In this document: piece after piece, positions 8,381 through 18,378 of the stretch
Layout of the letters: the number at the start of each line of letters is the position of its first letter
How positions within the stretch are numbered: position 1 is the first letter of the stretch
Source of the DNA: Shewanella acanthi
GTDB lineage: Bacteria; Pseudomonadota; Gammaproteobacteria; Enterobacterales; Shewanellaceae
Reading direction: 5' to 3'
Length of the DNA: 64,000 nucleotides
Assembly (NCBI RefSeq): GCF_019457475.1
Contig: NZ_CP080413.1
Location: 1,736,001-1,800,000 of the forward strand
Program-made: the position numbers and the translations under genes
The notes under the pieces: generated by a model
What the model saw: only the letters and a program-made list of their open reading frames with translations
The model's database searches: none
What the model was told of the DNA's origin: nothing

Positions 8381-10696
8381 ATGTTAGAAAAACTGGTCAA
8401 TGGATTTGAGTCATTTTTATTCCGCAACCGCGCATGGGTTGTGAATATATTTATTTTGCTCACGCTGTTCCTAGGCTATGAAGCCAGCCAATTAAAAATG
8501 GACGCGGCGTTCAGTAAAAACATCCCGCTGAACCACACCTATATGCAAACCTACCAAAAGCATCAAAAGGATTTTGGTGGCGCCAACAGCATTATGGTGG
8601 CAGTGGAAGACAAGAGTGGAAATATTTTTAACCCGACATTTTTTGATACCCTGAAGAATGTCCACGATCAATTGTTCTTCATTCCCGGCGTAGACCGTGC
8701 TCAAGTGAAGTCGCTGTTTGCGCCATCAACCCGTTTTACCGAGGTGGTAGAAGACGGTTTTGCGGGCGGTCCAGTCATCCCGGCCGATTTCTCGACTACA
8801 CCTGCAGGCCTTGAAACCGTGCGCGATAACATCGAGAAAGCCGGTATTGTTGGCCGTTTGATTGCCAACGATTACAGTGCAGCCATGGTGTCAGCTCAGT
8901 TAATGGATTTTGACCCACAAACCGGTAAACCACTGGATACCATTGCTTTTGCTAATCAACTTGAGCAGGAGCTGCGTGGAAAGTACGAGACTGATGAGAT
9001 TAAAATCCACATTATCGGTTTTGCAAAAATGGCGGGTGATGTGGCCGATGGTGCCAAGGGCGTACTGCTGTTCTTCGTTATCGCGATTTTCATTACAGCA
9101 GTAATGGTATATCTGTTTTCTAAATCCTTAATCCTGACCGTTCTACCACTTGCTTGTAGCTTAATCGCGGTAATTTGGCAGCTAGGTTTGCTCACGGTTA
9201 TCGGTTTTGGCCTCGATCCTATGTCGATTCTGGTGCCGTTCCTCGTCTTTGCGATTGGTGTCAGTCACGGGGTGCAAATCATTAACGCGGTTAGACACCG
9301 TGTGATGGACGGTCAAGCCACTAAGGCCGCCGCAGCATCTGCGTTTCGTAGTCTTTTAATACCAGGTGGTGTTGCACTGCTGTCGGATACTGTGGGTTTT
9401 ATTACGTTGTTATCTATCGATATCGGCATTATTCGTGAGTTAGCGATTTCGGCATCCCTTGGTGTAGGCGTGATTATCTTCACCAACCTTATCCTTTTAC
9501 CACTGGTGATTTCCTTTACCGAAATTAAAGCGGTAGCACATTCTGAGCCGACGGCTGAAGACTTACGTGTTCAAAAAATTTGGCAATTTTTGTCTAAATT
9601 CGCGACACCAAAATATGCAGTCGTGGTGATAGTGGCGACGATTGCTCTGTATTTTGCAGGATTGCAGCAGGCGAACCAAATGAAAATTGGTGATTTACAG
9701 GGCGGGGCACCCGCGCTACACCAAGATTCTCGCTATAACCAAGATACTTTTTTCATTACGGATCATTTCTCTATCACAACAGATGTGATGACTGTCATTG
9801 TTGAAGCAAGTCCTGAGGCCTGTACCTACCATGATGTGTTAACCCAAATCGATGAATTCGAATGGTTAGTCCGTAACACTCCAGGCGTTGAATCGACCAT
9901 CAGTTTGGCAAACGTTGCTAAGAAAGTGAACGCAGGCTTTAACGAAGGTAACCCTCGATGGGAAGTGCTGCCGCGTACTACCGCAAGTTTAGTTCAGGCG
10001 ATTGGTCAAATTCCGACGACATCTGGCCTGTTAAACGGTGATTGTTCAGTGATGCCCGTGTACCTGTTCCTTAAGGATCACAAGGCTGAAACCATTGAAA
10101 CTGTGGTGGCGAAAGTTAAAGCGGTTGCCGCAAAAATGAATAACGACAAGCTGCAGTATAAACTGGCATCGGGCCCTGTTGGGGTAATGGCTGCGACTAA
10201 CGAAGCGGTTGCCGAAGCTCAGTTGCCGATGATGATCTACGTTTACGGCGCGGTATTCATCCTGTGTTTAATTAGCTTCCGTTCTTTAAAGGCCACCGTG
10301 GCGGTCATTATTCCACTCTACGTGGTATCGACCCTAGCGCAGGCACTGATGACACAGCTCAATATTGGATTAGCTGTCAGTACGTTACCAGTAATTGCAC
10401 TCGGTGTAGGTATTGGCGTTGACTACGGTATTTATATTCTATCTACTATGTCATCAAAGCTTTCAAATGGTATGCCAGTTCAACAGGCTTACTACGAAGC
10501 ACTGCTTGAGCGTGGTAGCGCGGTAATATTCACTGGCCTGACGTTGGCCATTGGTGTAAGTACTTGGTTTTTCTCGGCGCTAAAATTCCAAATGGACATG
10601 GGCATTTTGCTAACCTTTATGTTCGTAGTGAATATGTTGGGTGCGATAATTATTCTGCCAGCACTGGCAGCATTCTTCTGGCGTAAGGCTAAGTAA
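8381..10696 (+). CDS. MMPL/RND-superfamily transporter
   Basis: A 771-residue inner-membrane transporter of the RND/MMPL group (predicted exporters related to HpnN and MmpL, with sterol-sensing-like membrane domains). There is one N-terminal membrane helix (about 20-38), a periplasmic loop, five helices around 225-390, a helix near 410, a second periplasmic loop and five helices in the last 160 residues. This is the two-fold symmetric 12-helix plan. In the first half, FAIGVSHGVQIINAVRHRVMDG is the usual amphipathic block, and VGIGVDYGIYILS is its counterpart in the second. It is the last gene of the four-gene operon, followed by a strong terminator. No adjacent MFP or TolC-type partner is present, so the DUF1302/DUF1329 proteins may serve that role. 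Confidence 0.9.
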   Translation: MLEKLVNGFESFLFRNRAWVVNIFILLTLFLGYEASQLKMDAAFSKNIPLNHTYMQTYQKHQKDFGGANSIMVAVEDKSGNIFNPTFFDTLKNVHDQLFFIPGVDRAQVKSLFAPSTRFTEVVEDGFAGGPVIPADFSTTPAGLETVRDNIEKAGIVGRLIANDYSAAMVSAQLMDFDPQTGKPLDTIAFANQLEQELRGKYETDEIKIHIIGFAKMAGDVADGAKGVLLFFVIAIFITAVMVYLFSKSLILTVLPLACSLIAVIWQLGLLTVIGFGLDPMSILVPFLVFAIGVSHGVQIINAVRHRVMDGQATKAAAASAFRSLLIPGGVALLSDTVGFITLLSIDIGIIRELAISASLGVGVIIFTNLILLPLVISFTEIKAVAHSEPTAEDLRVQKIWQFLSKFATPKYAVVVIVATIALYFAGLQQANQMKIGDLQGGAPALHQDSRYNQDTFFITDHFSITTDVMTVIVEASPEACTYHDVLTQIDEFEWLVRNTPGVESTISLANVAKKVNAGFNEGNPRWEVLPRTTASLVQAIGQIPTTSGLLNGDCSVMPVYLFLKDHKAETIETVVAKVKAVAAKMNNDKLQYKLASGPVGVMAATNEAVAEAQLPMMIYVYGAVFILCLISFRSLKATVAVIIPLYVVSTLAQALMTQLNIGLAVSTLPVIALGVGIGVDYGIYILSTMSSKLSNGMPVQQAYYEALLERGSAVIFTGLTLAIGVSTWFFSALKFQMDMGILLTFMFVVNMLGAIIILPALAAFFWRKAK

Positions 10697-10703
10697 CTAA
10701 AGA

Positions 10704-10736
10704 AAAATGGGGAGCAATAGCTCCCCATTTTGTTTT
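10704..10736 (+). terminator. Terminator of the DUF1302-RND operon
   Basis: Perfect 12-bp stem, AAAATGGGGAGC with GCTCCCCATTTT, around loop AATA and followed by TGTTTTG. It starts 7 bases after the stop codon of the transporter gene. Confidence 0.9.
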
Positions 10737-10962
10737 GCATACAAAATCTAAAATTCTGATTTTAATTTCAAATATCTTAAATTCCCCTTGACCTTCCTAG
10801 TTATTCAGAGGATGTACCACTAAAATTTTCCTCGAAATACAGAGGATTTAGTAATAAACTTCGCGCGACGATCGGGATCACACTAATATTTACTGGTCGT
10901 GCAGTCGAAGCATCCTAATAATGAAAAAAAGCGCTGCCATAGACGCTTAAGGAAACAGCAAG

Positions 10963-13900
10963 ATGGCCTTGAAAGATGCAATGCCTTCAGTACTACTCGA
11001 AAATGTAGTCAGTTTAATTCATGCTAAAGTCCCTAATTCACAAGCCAAGCAAGTTGAACAGTTCGCTACCTGCCTATACACCCACATGTCGAAAGACGAC
11101 CTCAAGGCGCGTAATGAAAGTGATCTGTACGGTGCCGTTCTTAGCTTATGGAACGCACTAAATAAGACCCCCAAAGGTGAAACCCACCTCCGCGTTTTCA
11201 ATCCAAGTCAGTCAAAACACGGCTGGCAATCCACGCATTCAATTATTGAGGTGATTCAACCCGATATGCCTTTCCTAGTGGATTCATTAGGTATGGCATT
11301 GAATCGTATGGGAATTACTGCCCATATGATGTTGCATACCCCACTGGCTATTGAACGCAAGGGTGACGAAGTGTCTAAGGTCACCTTTGTGAAACAAAGC
11401 CCAGAGAGCACTGAGCACATCGCCGTATTTTTAATTGAAATCGACCGCCAAAGCAGCACTGCCGATATCAAAGCGATTGAACGTGAACTGCAATCGGTAC
11501 TCGCCGATGTGGCCGCTTCAGTAAATGACTGGGGCGCGATGTCAGCTAAACTCAGCGAGACGATCAAAGACCTACCGAATCGTCCGTTCCCGGGTGAAGC
11601 AAAAGATTTAGAAGAAGCGATAAACTTCTTAACTTACCTTAATAATCATCACTTTACCTTACTCGGCTACCGTCAGTATGATTTAAAACGCGTAGAGGGT
11701 GACGTCGAGTTAGTGCCAAATCTAGAATCCAGTCTAGGTTTGATGAACAAGCAACCCAAAGCGCAACCTGAGCAAGGTCTGCTGTTATCCAGTTTTTCTC
11801 CAAGCGCTCGCCGTGAAGCCTTAGACAGCAGCCCATTGATCCTGACTAAGAGCAGTGCCAAGAGCCGTGTTCACCGTCCCGCCTATGTGGATTACATCGG
11901 CATTAAACGCTTCGATGAGCAGGGCAATGTGGTCGGTGAAGATAGATTCATTGGTCTATATGCCTCAAATCTTTACAACCGTAGCCCGCGTGAAATACCG
12001 CTGCTGAATGAAAAAGTGCAGCGGGTTTTAGACCGTTCAGGCCTAGCGCCGCGTTCACACGACTACAAGGCACTGCTAAACATTCTTGAGAACCTGCCTC
12101 GCGATGAGCTAATTCAAGCCAATGTTGATACCTTGGCCCACACGGCCCACGGCGTGCTCGAGATGCAGGACCGCGATAAGCTGAAACTCTTTGTTCGCAA
12201 AGACGGTTTTGGTCGTTTCTTATCCTGTTTAGTGTACGTGTCTAAAGACAGATACAACACTAAGTTACGTCAAGATACCCAACGTATTTTGGCTCAACAT
12301 TTCAACAGCAAAGAAGATGTAGAATTCACGACGTACTTCTCTGAGTCGACCCTAGCTCGTACGCACTACATCGTCAAAGTTGATAACAATAATATGGATG
12401 TAGATGTGGCAGCGATTGAGAACAATCTGATTGAAGCGGCGCGCTCGTGGGAAGATAAGTTAAGCACAGCCTTAAACAATGCCCTGGGTGAGCAAACCGG
12501 CACCCATTTAATGAAGCGTTACGCTAACGCGTTTGAGCAAAGCTATAAAGAAGACGTACTGCCAAGTTCTGCCGTTGTCGATATGCAGCAGCTCGAAGCC
12601 TTAGATGACGAGCACAAGCTCGGCATGTTGTTCTATCAGCCGCAGGAGGCTGCACTGAACGACAACAAAGTGCGTTTAAAACTGTTCCACAAGGATGAAC
12701 CGATTCATCTTTCTGACGTACTGCCAATGCTAGAAAACTTTGGTCTGCGCGTCATTAACGAACGCCCATACGAAGTGACCACCTCTGATGGTTCGACTTT
12801 CTGGATTTTAGACTTCTTGATGATGGTGAAGGTCGCTAATACCGATAATATCGCCGATAGCCAAGACAGATTCCAAACTGCGCTTTCGCAGGTGTGGCAA
12901 AAGAAATTAGAAGATGACGGCTTTAACCGCATCATCCTAGCATCGGGCTTAACTGGCCGTGAAGTATCAGTACTGCGTGCATATGCTAAGTACATGCGTC
13001 AAATCGATGCGACCTTCAGCCAAGCCTACATCGAAGAAACCTTCGGCCGTTACCCACAAATCGCTGATTTGTTGGTGAAAATGTTTATCCGTAAGTTCAA
13101 TCCAAAACTCAAGACTCGCACCTTGGGCAAGTTTATGGAGCAAATCAACTTACGTTTGGATGAAGTTTCAAGCCTCGATGACGATCGTATCATTCGCCGT
13201 TATCTGGATCTGATTAACGCAACGCTGCGTACCAACTTCTATCAGTTAGATGCTAAGGGTGAACCGAAGAGCTATATCTCCTTCAAGTTCATGCCGTCGA
13301 TGATCCCTGAAATGCCGCGTCCGCTGCCGAAATTCGAGATTTTCGTCTATTCGCCACGCGTTGAAGGTGTGCATTTACGGGGTGGTAAGGTTGCCCGTGG
13401 TGGTCTGCGTTGGTCCGATCGCCGTGAAGACTTCCGTACTGAAGTCTTAGGTCTGGTTAAAGCGCAGCAAGTGAAAAACACCGTTATCGTGCCTGTGGGG
13501 GCGAAGGGTGGTTTCGTGTGTAAACAACTGCCAATCGAAGGCGGTCGTGAGGCGTTCTTCACCGAAGGTCAAGAATGCTACCGTATCTTTATCCGTGCAT
13601 TGCTCGACATTACCGATAACATCGTAAATGGTGAAGTGGTGCATCCAGTGGACGTGGTTCGCCACGATGAAGACGACCCATATTTAGTGGTAGCAGCCGA
13701 TAAGGGCACCGCGACCTTCTCGGATATCGCGAACGCGATTTCTCTGGAATATAACTTCTGGTTGGGCGATGCCTTCGCATCGGGCGGCAGTAACGGTTAC
13801 GATCACAAGAAAATGGGTATCACGGCTAAAGGTGGCTGGGAATCGGTTAAACGTCACTTCCGCGAAGTGGGCATCGATTGCCAAACCACCGACTTTACCT

Positions 13901-15807
13901 GTTTAGGTATTGGTGACATGGCCGGTGACGTATTTGGTAACGGTATGTTGTTGTCGAAGCACACAAAACTTGTGGCTGCATTCAACCATATGCATATCTT
14001 TATCGACCCAAATCCAGATGTTGAAGCCAGTTATGATGAACGGGCGCGTTTATTCGCTCTGCCACGTTCAAGCTGGGAAGACTACAACAGCAAGCTGATC
14101 TCAAAAGGCGGCGGTATCTTCCTACGTTCGGCTAAGTCGATTCCATTATCTGCAGAAATGCAGCAAATGCTGGAAACCGAAAAGACCTCGATGAACCCAA
14201 CCGAACTGATGAAAGAACTGCTGAAAATGCCAGTGGATCTGATTTGGAACGGTGGTATCGGTACCTACGTTAAGTCGTCACGCGAGACTCACGCTGAAGT
14301 GGGCGATCGTGCTAACGATGCACTGCGTGTTAACGGCCGTGAACTGCGCGCCAAGATTGTGGGCGAGGGCGGTAACTTAGGTTGTACCCAGTTAGGTCGT
14401 ATCGAATTTGCTGCCAATGGCGGTCGCATCAACACCGATTTTGTGGATAACGTCGGCGGTGTGGATTGTTCTGACAACGAAGTGAACATCAAAATTCTGT
14501 TAAACGCGATGGTTGCCGAGGGTGAATTGACCCTGAAACAACGAAACCGTTTACTCGAAGAGATGACTGAAGAGGTCGGTCAAATCGTACTGCAAGACTG
14601 TAAAGACCAAACCCGCACCATTTCGGTGACTCAGGTTCACGGTGCTGAGCAGTTAAAAGAGCAAATCCGCTTTATCCAGTATCTGGAAAAAGAAGGCAAG
14701 CTTGACCGTGCGTTAGAATTTTTACCGTCTGAAGAAGAGCTTGCAGAACGTTTAGCTAATGGCCGTGCTTTAACACGTCCAGAGCTGTCTGTACTGGTGG
14801 CTTACGCTAAGATGGTGCTCAAAGAGCAATTATTAACGCCGGAAATCACCGAAGATACGCTGTTAAGCCAGCTGCTGATTGCATACTTCCCGAAAAAACT
14901 TCAGGAACTCTATAGCGACAGAATGGCAACGCATCCATTGCGTGGCGAAATCATCGCTACCTCGCTGGCAAACGAGTTAGTCAACGATATGGGCCTGAAC
15001 TTCGTGCAACGTATGCAGGATGAGACAGGTGCCTCAGTTGCAGATGCGGCAATTTGCTACACTATGGCTCGCGAAGTCTTTGGTTTAGCTGAATTAACTA
15101 AATCAATCACGGATTTAAATGGCATCGTTCCTGCTGTTGTTCAAGGTGAGATGTTACACCAGCTACGCCGCAACATGCGCCGTGCTTGTCGCTGGTTCCT
15201 ACGTCACCGTAACCGCAGCTGGAGCATCGAGCAAACCGTGGAATTCTTCAAACCGGTATTCGAACAGATCAAAGCGAATGTTCACGCCTACATGGTTGAA
15301 GAAGAAGCGGCTGGCATCCAAACCGAGATTAATGCTCTGGTTAAAGAAAATGTCCCGCTCGAGGTTGCTACTATTGTCGCCAACATGAGTACACTGTTCT
15401 CTACTCTGGATATTGCGCAAATCGCCCAGGCTGAAGATAAATCAGTGGCGCTCGTTGCCGAAACTTACTTTAAATTAGGTGCTCGCGTTGAGTTACACTG
15501 GTTCCTTGAACAGATCAGTGCTCAACCAGTTGCTAACCACTGGCAGGCACTTGCCCGTGCAGCATTTAGAGAAGAATTGGATTGGCAACAACGTGCATTA
15601 AGTTCTGTGGTGCTAAGAACATGCACTGCGAGCTGTGACGCAGAAAGTGTGATTTCTCAGTGGATTGATACCAATCAAGCCCTGCTGGAGAGATGGTTCC
15701 ATATGCTGGCAGACTTCAAGACTTCGCAAAGCCATGAGTTTGCTAAGTTCTCTGTCGCCCTACGTGAACTGAATCTTCTGATCCTTCATTGCGAAGGCCA
15801 AAAGTAA
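10963..15807 (+). CDS. gdhB: NAD-specific glutamate dehydrogenase, large (GDH-180) type
   Basis: A 1614-residue catabolic glutamate dehydrogenase that converts glutamate to 2-oxoglutarate and ammonia with NAD. It belongs to the very large class known from Streptomyces, Pseudomonas (GdhB) and Shewanella. The N-terminal half holds the regulatory ACT-like region (for example THLRVFNPSQSKHGWQ and VEVIQPDMPFLVDSLGMAL). The catalytic half has GGLRWSDRREDFRTEVLGL, the lysine block VPVGAKGGFVCK, and GIGDMAGDVFGNGML for the nucleotide-binding part. The ATG follows AAGGAAACAG. It stands alone with its own terminator, before pyrD. The gene symbol follows Pseudomonas use. Confidence 0.95.
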   Translation: MALKDAMPSVLLENVVSLIHAKVPNSQAKQVEQFATCLYTHMSKDDLKARNESDLYGAVLSLWNALNKTPKGETHLRVFNPSQSKHGWQSTHSIIEVIQPDMPFLVDSLGMALNRMGITAHMMLHTPLAIERKGDEVSKVTFVKQSPESTEHIAVFLIEIDRQSSTADIKAIERELQSVLADVAASVNDWGAMSAKLSETIKDLPNRPFPGEAKDLEEAINFLTYLNNHHFTLLGYRQYDLKRVEGDVELVPNLESSLGLMNKQPKAQPEQGLLLSSFSPSARREALDSSPLILTKSSAKSRVHRPAYVDYIGIKRFDEQGNVVGEDRFIGLYASNLYNRSPREIPLLNEKVQRVLDRSGLAPRSHDYKALLNILENLPRDELIQANVDTLAHTAHGVLEMQDRDKLKLFVRKDGFGRFLSCLVYVSKDRYNTKLRQDTQRILAQHFNSKEDVEFTTYFSESTLARTHYIVKVDNNNMDVDVAAIENNLIEAARSWEDKLSTALNNALGEQTGTHLMKRYANAFEQSYKEDVLPSSAVVDMQQLEALDDEHKLGMLFYQPQEAALNDNKVRLKLFHKDEPIHLSDVLPMLENFGLRVINERPYEVTTSDGSTFWILDFLMMVKVANTDNIADSQDRFQTALSQVWQKKLEDDGFNRIILASGLTGREVSVLRAYAKYMRQIDATFSQAYIEETFGRYPQIADLLVKMFIRKFNPKLKTRTLGKFMEQINLRLDEVSSLDDDRIIRRYLDLINATLRTNFYQLDAKGEPKSYISFKFMPSMIPEMPRPLPKFEIFVYSPRVEGVHLRGGKVARGGLRWSDRREDFRTEVLGLVKAQQVKNTVIVPVGAKGGFVCKQLPIEGGREAFFTEGQECYRIFIRALLDITDNIVNGEVVHPVDVVRHDEDDPYLVVAADKGTATFSDIANAISLEYNFWLGDAFASGGSNGYDHKKMGITAKGGWESVKRHFREVGIDCQTTDFTCLGIGDMAGDVFGNGMLLSKHTKLVAAFNHMHIFIDPNPDVEASYDERARLFALPRSSWEDYNSKLISKGGGIFLRSAKSIPLSAEMQQMLETEKTSMNPTELMKELLKMPVDLIWNGGIGTYVKSSRETHAEVGDRANDALRVNGRELRAKIVGEGGNLGCTQLGRIEFAANGGRINTDFVDNVGGVDCSDNEVNIKILLNAMVAEGELTLKQRNRLLEEMTEEVGQIVLQDCKDQTRTISVTQVHGAEQLKEQIRFIQYLEKEGKLDRALEFLPSEEELAERLANGRALTRPELSVLVAYAKMVLKEQLLTPEITEDTLLSQLLIAYFPKKLQELYSDRMATHPLRGEIIATSLANELVNDMGLNFVQRMQDETGASVADAAICYTMAREVFGLAELTKSITDLNGIVPAVVQGEMLHQLRRNMRRACRWFLRHRNRSWSIEQTVEFFKPVFEQIKANVHAYMVEEEAAGIQTEINALVKENVPLEVATIVANMSTLFSTLDIAQIAQAEDKSVALVAETYFKLGARVELHWFLEQISAQPVANHWQALARAAFREELDWQQRALSSVVLRTCTASCDAESVISQWIDTNQALLERWFHMLADFKTSQSHEFAKFSVALRELNLLILHCEGQK

Positions 15808-15828
15808 ACTTTTATTATAACAATCAGA

Positions 15829-15856
15829 AGCCCTGGCGACCGCCGGGGCTTTTTTT
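15829..15856 (+). terminator. Terminator after glutamate dehydrogenase
   Basis: Stem AGCCC-TGGCG/CGCC-GGGGCT followed by seven T residues, 22 bases after the gdh stop and 17 bases before pyrD. Confidence 0.9.
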
Positions 15857-15872
15857 AGGTCGAGGATAGTAC

Positions 15873-16898
15873 ATGTTTTATACAATCGCACAGAAAATCA
15901 TGTTTCAGATGGATCCTGAGCGAGCTCACAATCTAGCCATTGGCAGTCTGAAAATGACCGGCAATAGCCCGTTAAATGCGTTTTATGCGCAAAATATTGC
16001 ACCAGCACCAGTGAGCTTTATGGGTCTAACATTCCCGAATCCAGTCGGTCTTGCGGCGGGTATGGATAAGGACGGCGAGTCTATCGATGCCTTCCATGCC
16101 ATGGGTTTTGGTCATGTAGAGGTCGGCACTGTTACCCCAAGACCACAACCAGGTAACGATTTACCGCGTTTATTCCGTTTAAAACCCGCAAAAGCCATCA
16201 TCAACCGCATGGGTTTTAACAACAAAGGCGTCGATAATCTGGTCAAAAATTTGATCGCCAAGAAAACCGATATCATGGTCGGTGTGAATATTGGTAAGAA
16301 TAAAGACACGCCAGTAGAGCAGGGTAAGGACGATTATTTGATCTGTATGGATAAAGTTTATCCGTACGCATCCTATATTGCGGTAAATATTTCATCACCC
16401 AATACCCCAGGATTACGATCGCTACAATATGGCGATCTATTAGATGAATTATTAAGCGCATTAAAAACCAAGCAACTTGAGTTAGCCGAAAAGCATAATA
16501 AATATGTGCCAATCGCCCTTAAAATTGCGCCGGATTTAACTAGCGAAGAAATTGAGAATATTGCCCAGTCGCTTATCAAAAATAAATTCGATGGCGCGAT
16601 TGCAACCAATACGACGTTAACCCGCGATGGTGTAAGTGGTCTTGAAAACGCCAATGAAAGCGGTGGGTTAAGCGGTAAACCATTAACTGAACTTTCAACC
16701 AAAGTGATTAAACAATTGGCCACTTGCTTAAAAGGTGAGATCCCAATTATTGGCGTGGGTGGTATTAACAGTGCAGAAGATGCACTGGCAAAACTTGATG
16801 CCGGCGCAACGATGGTGCAAATTTATTCGGGCTTTATTTACCAAGGTCCAAAGTTAATTAAAGAAATTGTTCAAGCTTATCGCGCTCGGCAAAAGTAA
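15873..16898 (+). CDS. pyrD: Dihydroorotate dehydrogenase (quinone), class 2
   Basis: Membrane-associated FMN enzyme of pyrimidine synthesis that oxidises dihydroorotate to orotate and passes electrons to quinone. The length (341) is close to the 336 of E. coli PyrD. The N-terminal amphipathic helix (residues 1-30) is the quinone and membrane part. [11 protein letters not shown] (59-69) and NRMGFNNKG (111-119) bind FMN and substrate. [11 protein letters not shown] holds the catalytic base Ser175, which marks class 2; class 1 has Cys. [11 protein letters not shown] and the [11 protein letters not shown] block bind the FMN phosphate. The ribosome site is AGGTCGAGGA. Confidence 0.97.
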   Translation: MFYTIAQKIMFQMDPERAHNLAIGSLKMTGNSPLNAFYAQNIAPAPVSFMGLTFPNPVGLAAGMDKDGESIDAFHAMGFGHVEVGTVTPRPQPGNDLPRLFRLKPAKAIINRMGFNNKGVDNLVKNLIAKKTDIMVGVNIGKNKDTPVEQGKDDYLICMDKVYPYASYIAVNISSPNTPGLRSLQYGDLLDELLSALKTKQLELAEKHNKYVPIALKIAPDLTSEEIENIAQSLIKNKFDGAIATNTTLTRDGVSGLENANESGGLSGKPLTELSTKVIKQLATCLKGEIPIIGVGGINSAEDALAKLDAGATMVQIYSGFIYQGPKLIKEIVQAYRARQK

Positions 16899-16900
16899 TT

Positions 16901-16980
16901 AGATCTAAAAATTGATCAAATTGGTTAAGTGCGATCTATTTAGAACAATAGATCGCACTTATGATCAAAAAATAGATCTT
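16901..16980. repeat. Nested inverted repeat with six GATC sites
   Basis: A perfect 14-bp inverted repeat (AAGTGCGATCTATT at 16927-16940, complement at 16947-16960, 6-base loop) is flanked by outer arms AGATCT...TGATCA (16901-16918) and TGATCA...AGATCT (16962-16979). GATC occurs at 16902, 16914, 16933, 16951, 16963 and 16975, six Dam sites in 78 bases. It could end pyrD transcripts, but there is no T-tract. Confidence 0.75.
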
Positions 16981-17081
16981 ATAAGTCGCTGTTAATTAAT
17001 TTCTATATTGTATTTTTTGTTTTGATATTGGATAAAATATCTACTATTATGTCCCTGTGTTTAAACAAGTAGGTATACGTT

Positions 17082-17615
17082 ATGTTATTAATGCCGCAAA
17101 AGGATTGGCAATGGAAATATAACGAATCGTATGGAGTATTAGGCGTTTCGTTAGGTTCCGAGATAGAATTTCTGACGGCTTATAGGGCAAAATCATTAAT
17201 TCCAGATGCGCTTTCAAGCATGGAATTTAATGTTTTGCACGCCAAATTCTATATGAACTTACTTGAGAAGCTGCCAAAGACATTAACTTTATCCGATGCT
17301 GCAATTGTGCAAATTGCGCTTAATGCCACAGCAGCTCACTTTATGTTGACACCACAAATGCCAAAGTCTTGGTTTTTCGATGTCAGCGATGTGTGCGTAT
17401 TTAGTGATGTCGGTAAGGTCTTTGAACTCAAATGCCAGAAGCAAAGGGCGTTAGTCTTAGTGGTGGAGAATACCCTGCAGTCGGCATTGGTGATGTTATT
17501 ATCGCCTGAGTGTGAATTATCGGGTGCCAAGACGTTAGTGCAATTTGAGACCATTAAAGTTATGCATAATCGTCTACATCCATTACGTATGCAGCGTCAT
17601 GTTGTGGCCGCCTAA
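17082..17615 (+). CDS. zapC: Cell division protein ZapC
   Basis: A 177-residue cytoplasmic protein of the ZapC (YcbW) family, which binds FtsZ and promotes lateral bundling of the Z-ring. The N-terminus (MLLMPQKDWQWKY, then YGVLGVSLGSEIEFLTAY) matches the family, and the length is near the 180 of E. coli ZapC. The pyrD-zapC order is the same as in enteric bacteria, which supports the call. The start has ribosome site AAGTAGGT. The 183-base gap from pyrD holds a GATC-rich palindrome. Confidence 0.9.
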   Translation: MLLMPQKDWQWKYNESYGVLGVSLGSEIEFLTAYRAKSLIPDALSSMEFNVLHAKFYMNLLEKLPKTLTLSDAAIVQIALNATAAHFMLTPQMPKSWFFDVSDVCVFSDVGKVFELKCQKQRALVLVVENTLQSALVMLLSPECELSGAKTLVQFETIKVMHNRLHPLRMQRHVVAA

Positions 17616-18017
17616 CTTTACTCCAATTTTCAGTTTTTATAGGGCTGATTCGGTTATGCTGGCGGCTAAATCATGCTTATTCTAAGCTGACTATTTATTT
17701 TTTCTGTTTTATTCCATCTGATTTATTCCATTTTTGTTAAATCTAACCCTCTAAATCTTTTTTCTTACAAGTGCATCATTGTATCTTGGCTTAAGCACTG
17801 CATGATTAATTTAATATGTGGTTAATTTATGGGCATCCATTCCCTATTTTCATAGGGGCTTGTATTTGCTGATCCTTGCTAAATCGATTGTGAACTTCGC
17901 GGGTGAATTTCTCATAAAGTTGGTTAAATAAAAATGCCCGCGAGATGCGGGCATTTATAGGTGAGATATCGCTACATATTCCTAGCAGTCCATCTTAGCA
18001 GAGACAAGTAATGTGGA
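17616..18017. other. Intergenic region between convergent zapC and ydbL
   Basis: AT-rich 402-base gap. The only element recognised is the minus-strand terminator at 17932-17956. No gene is supported. Confidence 0.6.
17932..17956 (-). terminator. Terminator of the ydbH-ynbE-ydbL operon
   Basis: Perfect 10-bp stem AAATGCCCGC/GCGGGCATTT with a 5-base loop. Read on the minus strand it is followed by a T-rich stretch (TTATTTAACC), 61 bases after ydbL. Confidence 0.85.
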
Positions 18018-18356
18018 TTATTTTTTAACCCATTTTCCCTGTGCGTTCTGTACAAAATTGCCTTTGTCAGTGGCTGCAATGGCTTTTTCTCCAGCAAGTT
18101 TTGCCACATCACTGGCTGAAATATTATTCTTTTTGGCGATAGTTTCATAATGGGCACGGCGTTTGGTATTCACATCATCCATTACCGCTTTGGCCTCGGG
18201 ATTATTTTGCACTAAGCCTAAATAACCGTTTAGCTGCTCACCTAAATAACCTTGAGATTTTGCTTCCTGTAGCGTCATGGCGAAGGCATTGAGGCTTAAC
18301 ACACATAAACTTAACAGCATTAATAGACGTGGTTTTATTTTTAGTAATGATTTCAT
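18018..18356 (-). CDS. ydbL: YdbL family periplasmic protein (DUF1318)
   Basis: A 112-residue exported protein. The signal peptide is about residues 1-26, ending LNAFA. The mature part begins MTLQEAKSQGYLGEQLNGYLG, the DUF1318/YdbL signature, followed by a short helical region with VNTKRRAHYETIAKKN and a C-terminal GNFVQNAQGKWVKK. In E. coli, YdbL is a periplasmic partner of the YdbH-YnbE bridge and affects how YnbE assembles with YdbH. It is the last gene of the three-gene operon, 22 bases after ynbE. The ATG has ribosome site GAGGAA. Confidence 0.92.
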   Translation of the reverse strand: MKSLLKIKPRLLMLLSLCVLSLNAFAMTLQEAKSQGYLGEQLNGYLGLVQNNPEAKAVMDDVNTKRRAHYETIAKKNNISASDVAKLAGEKAIAATDKGNFVQNAQGKWVKK

Positions 18357-18378
18357 CTCATATTCCTCAACACCCGAA

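Noticed and set aside
13347..13562. Open frames on the minus strand inside glutamate dehydrogenase and other long genes
   Set aside because: They are frame shadows with no ribosome site, no family resemblance and codon use mirroring the true gene.
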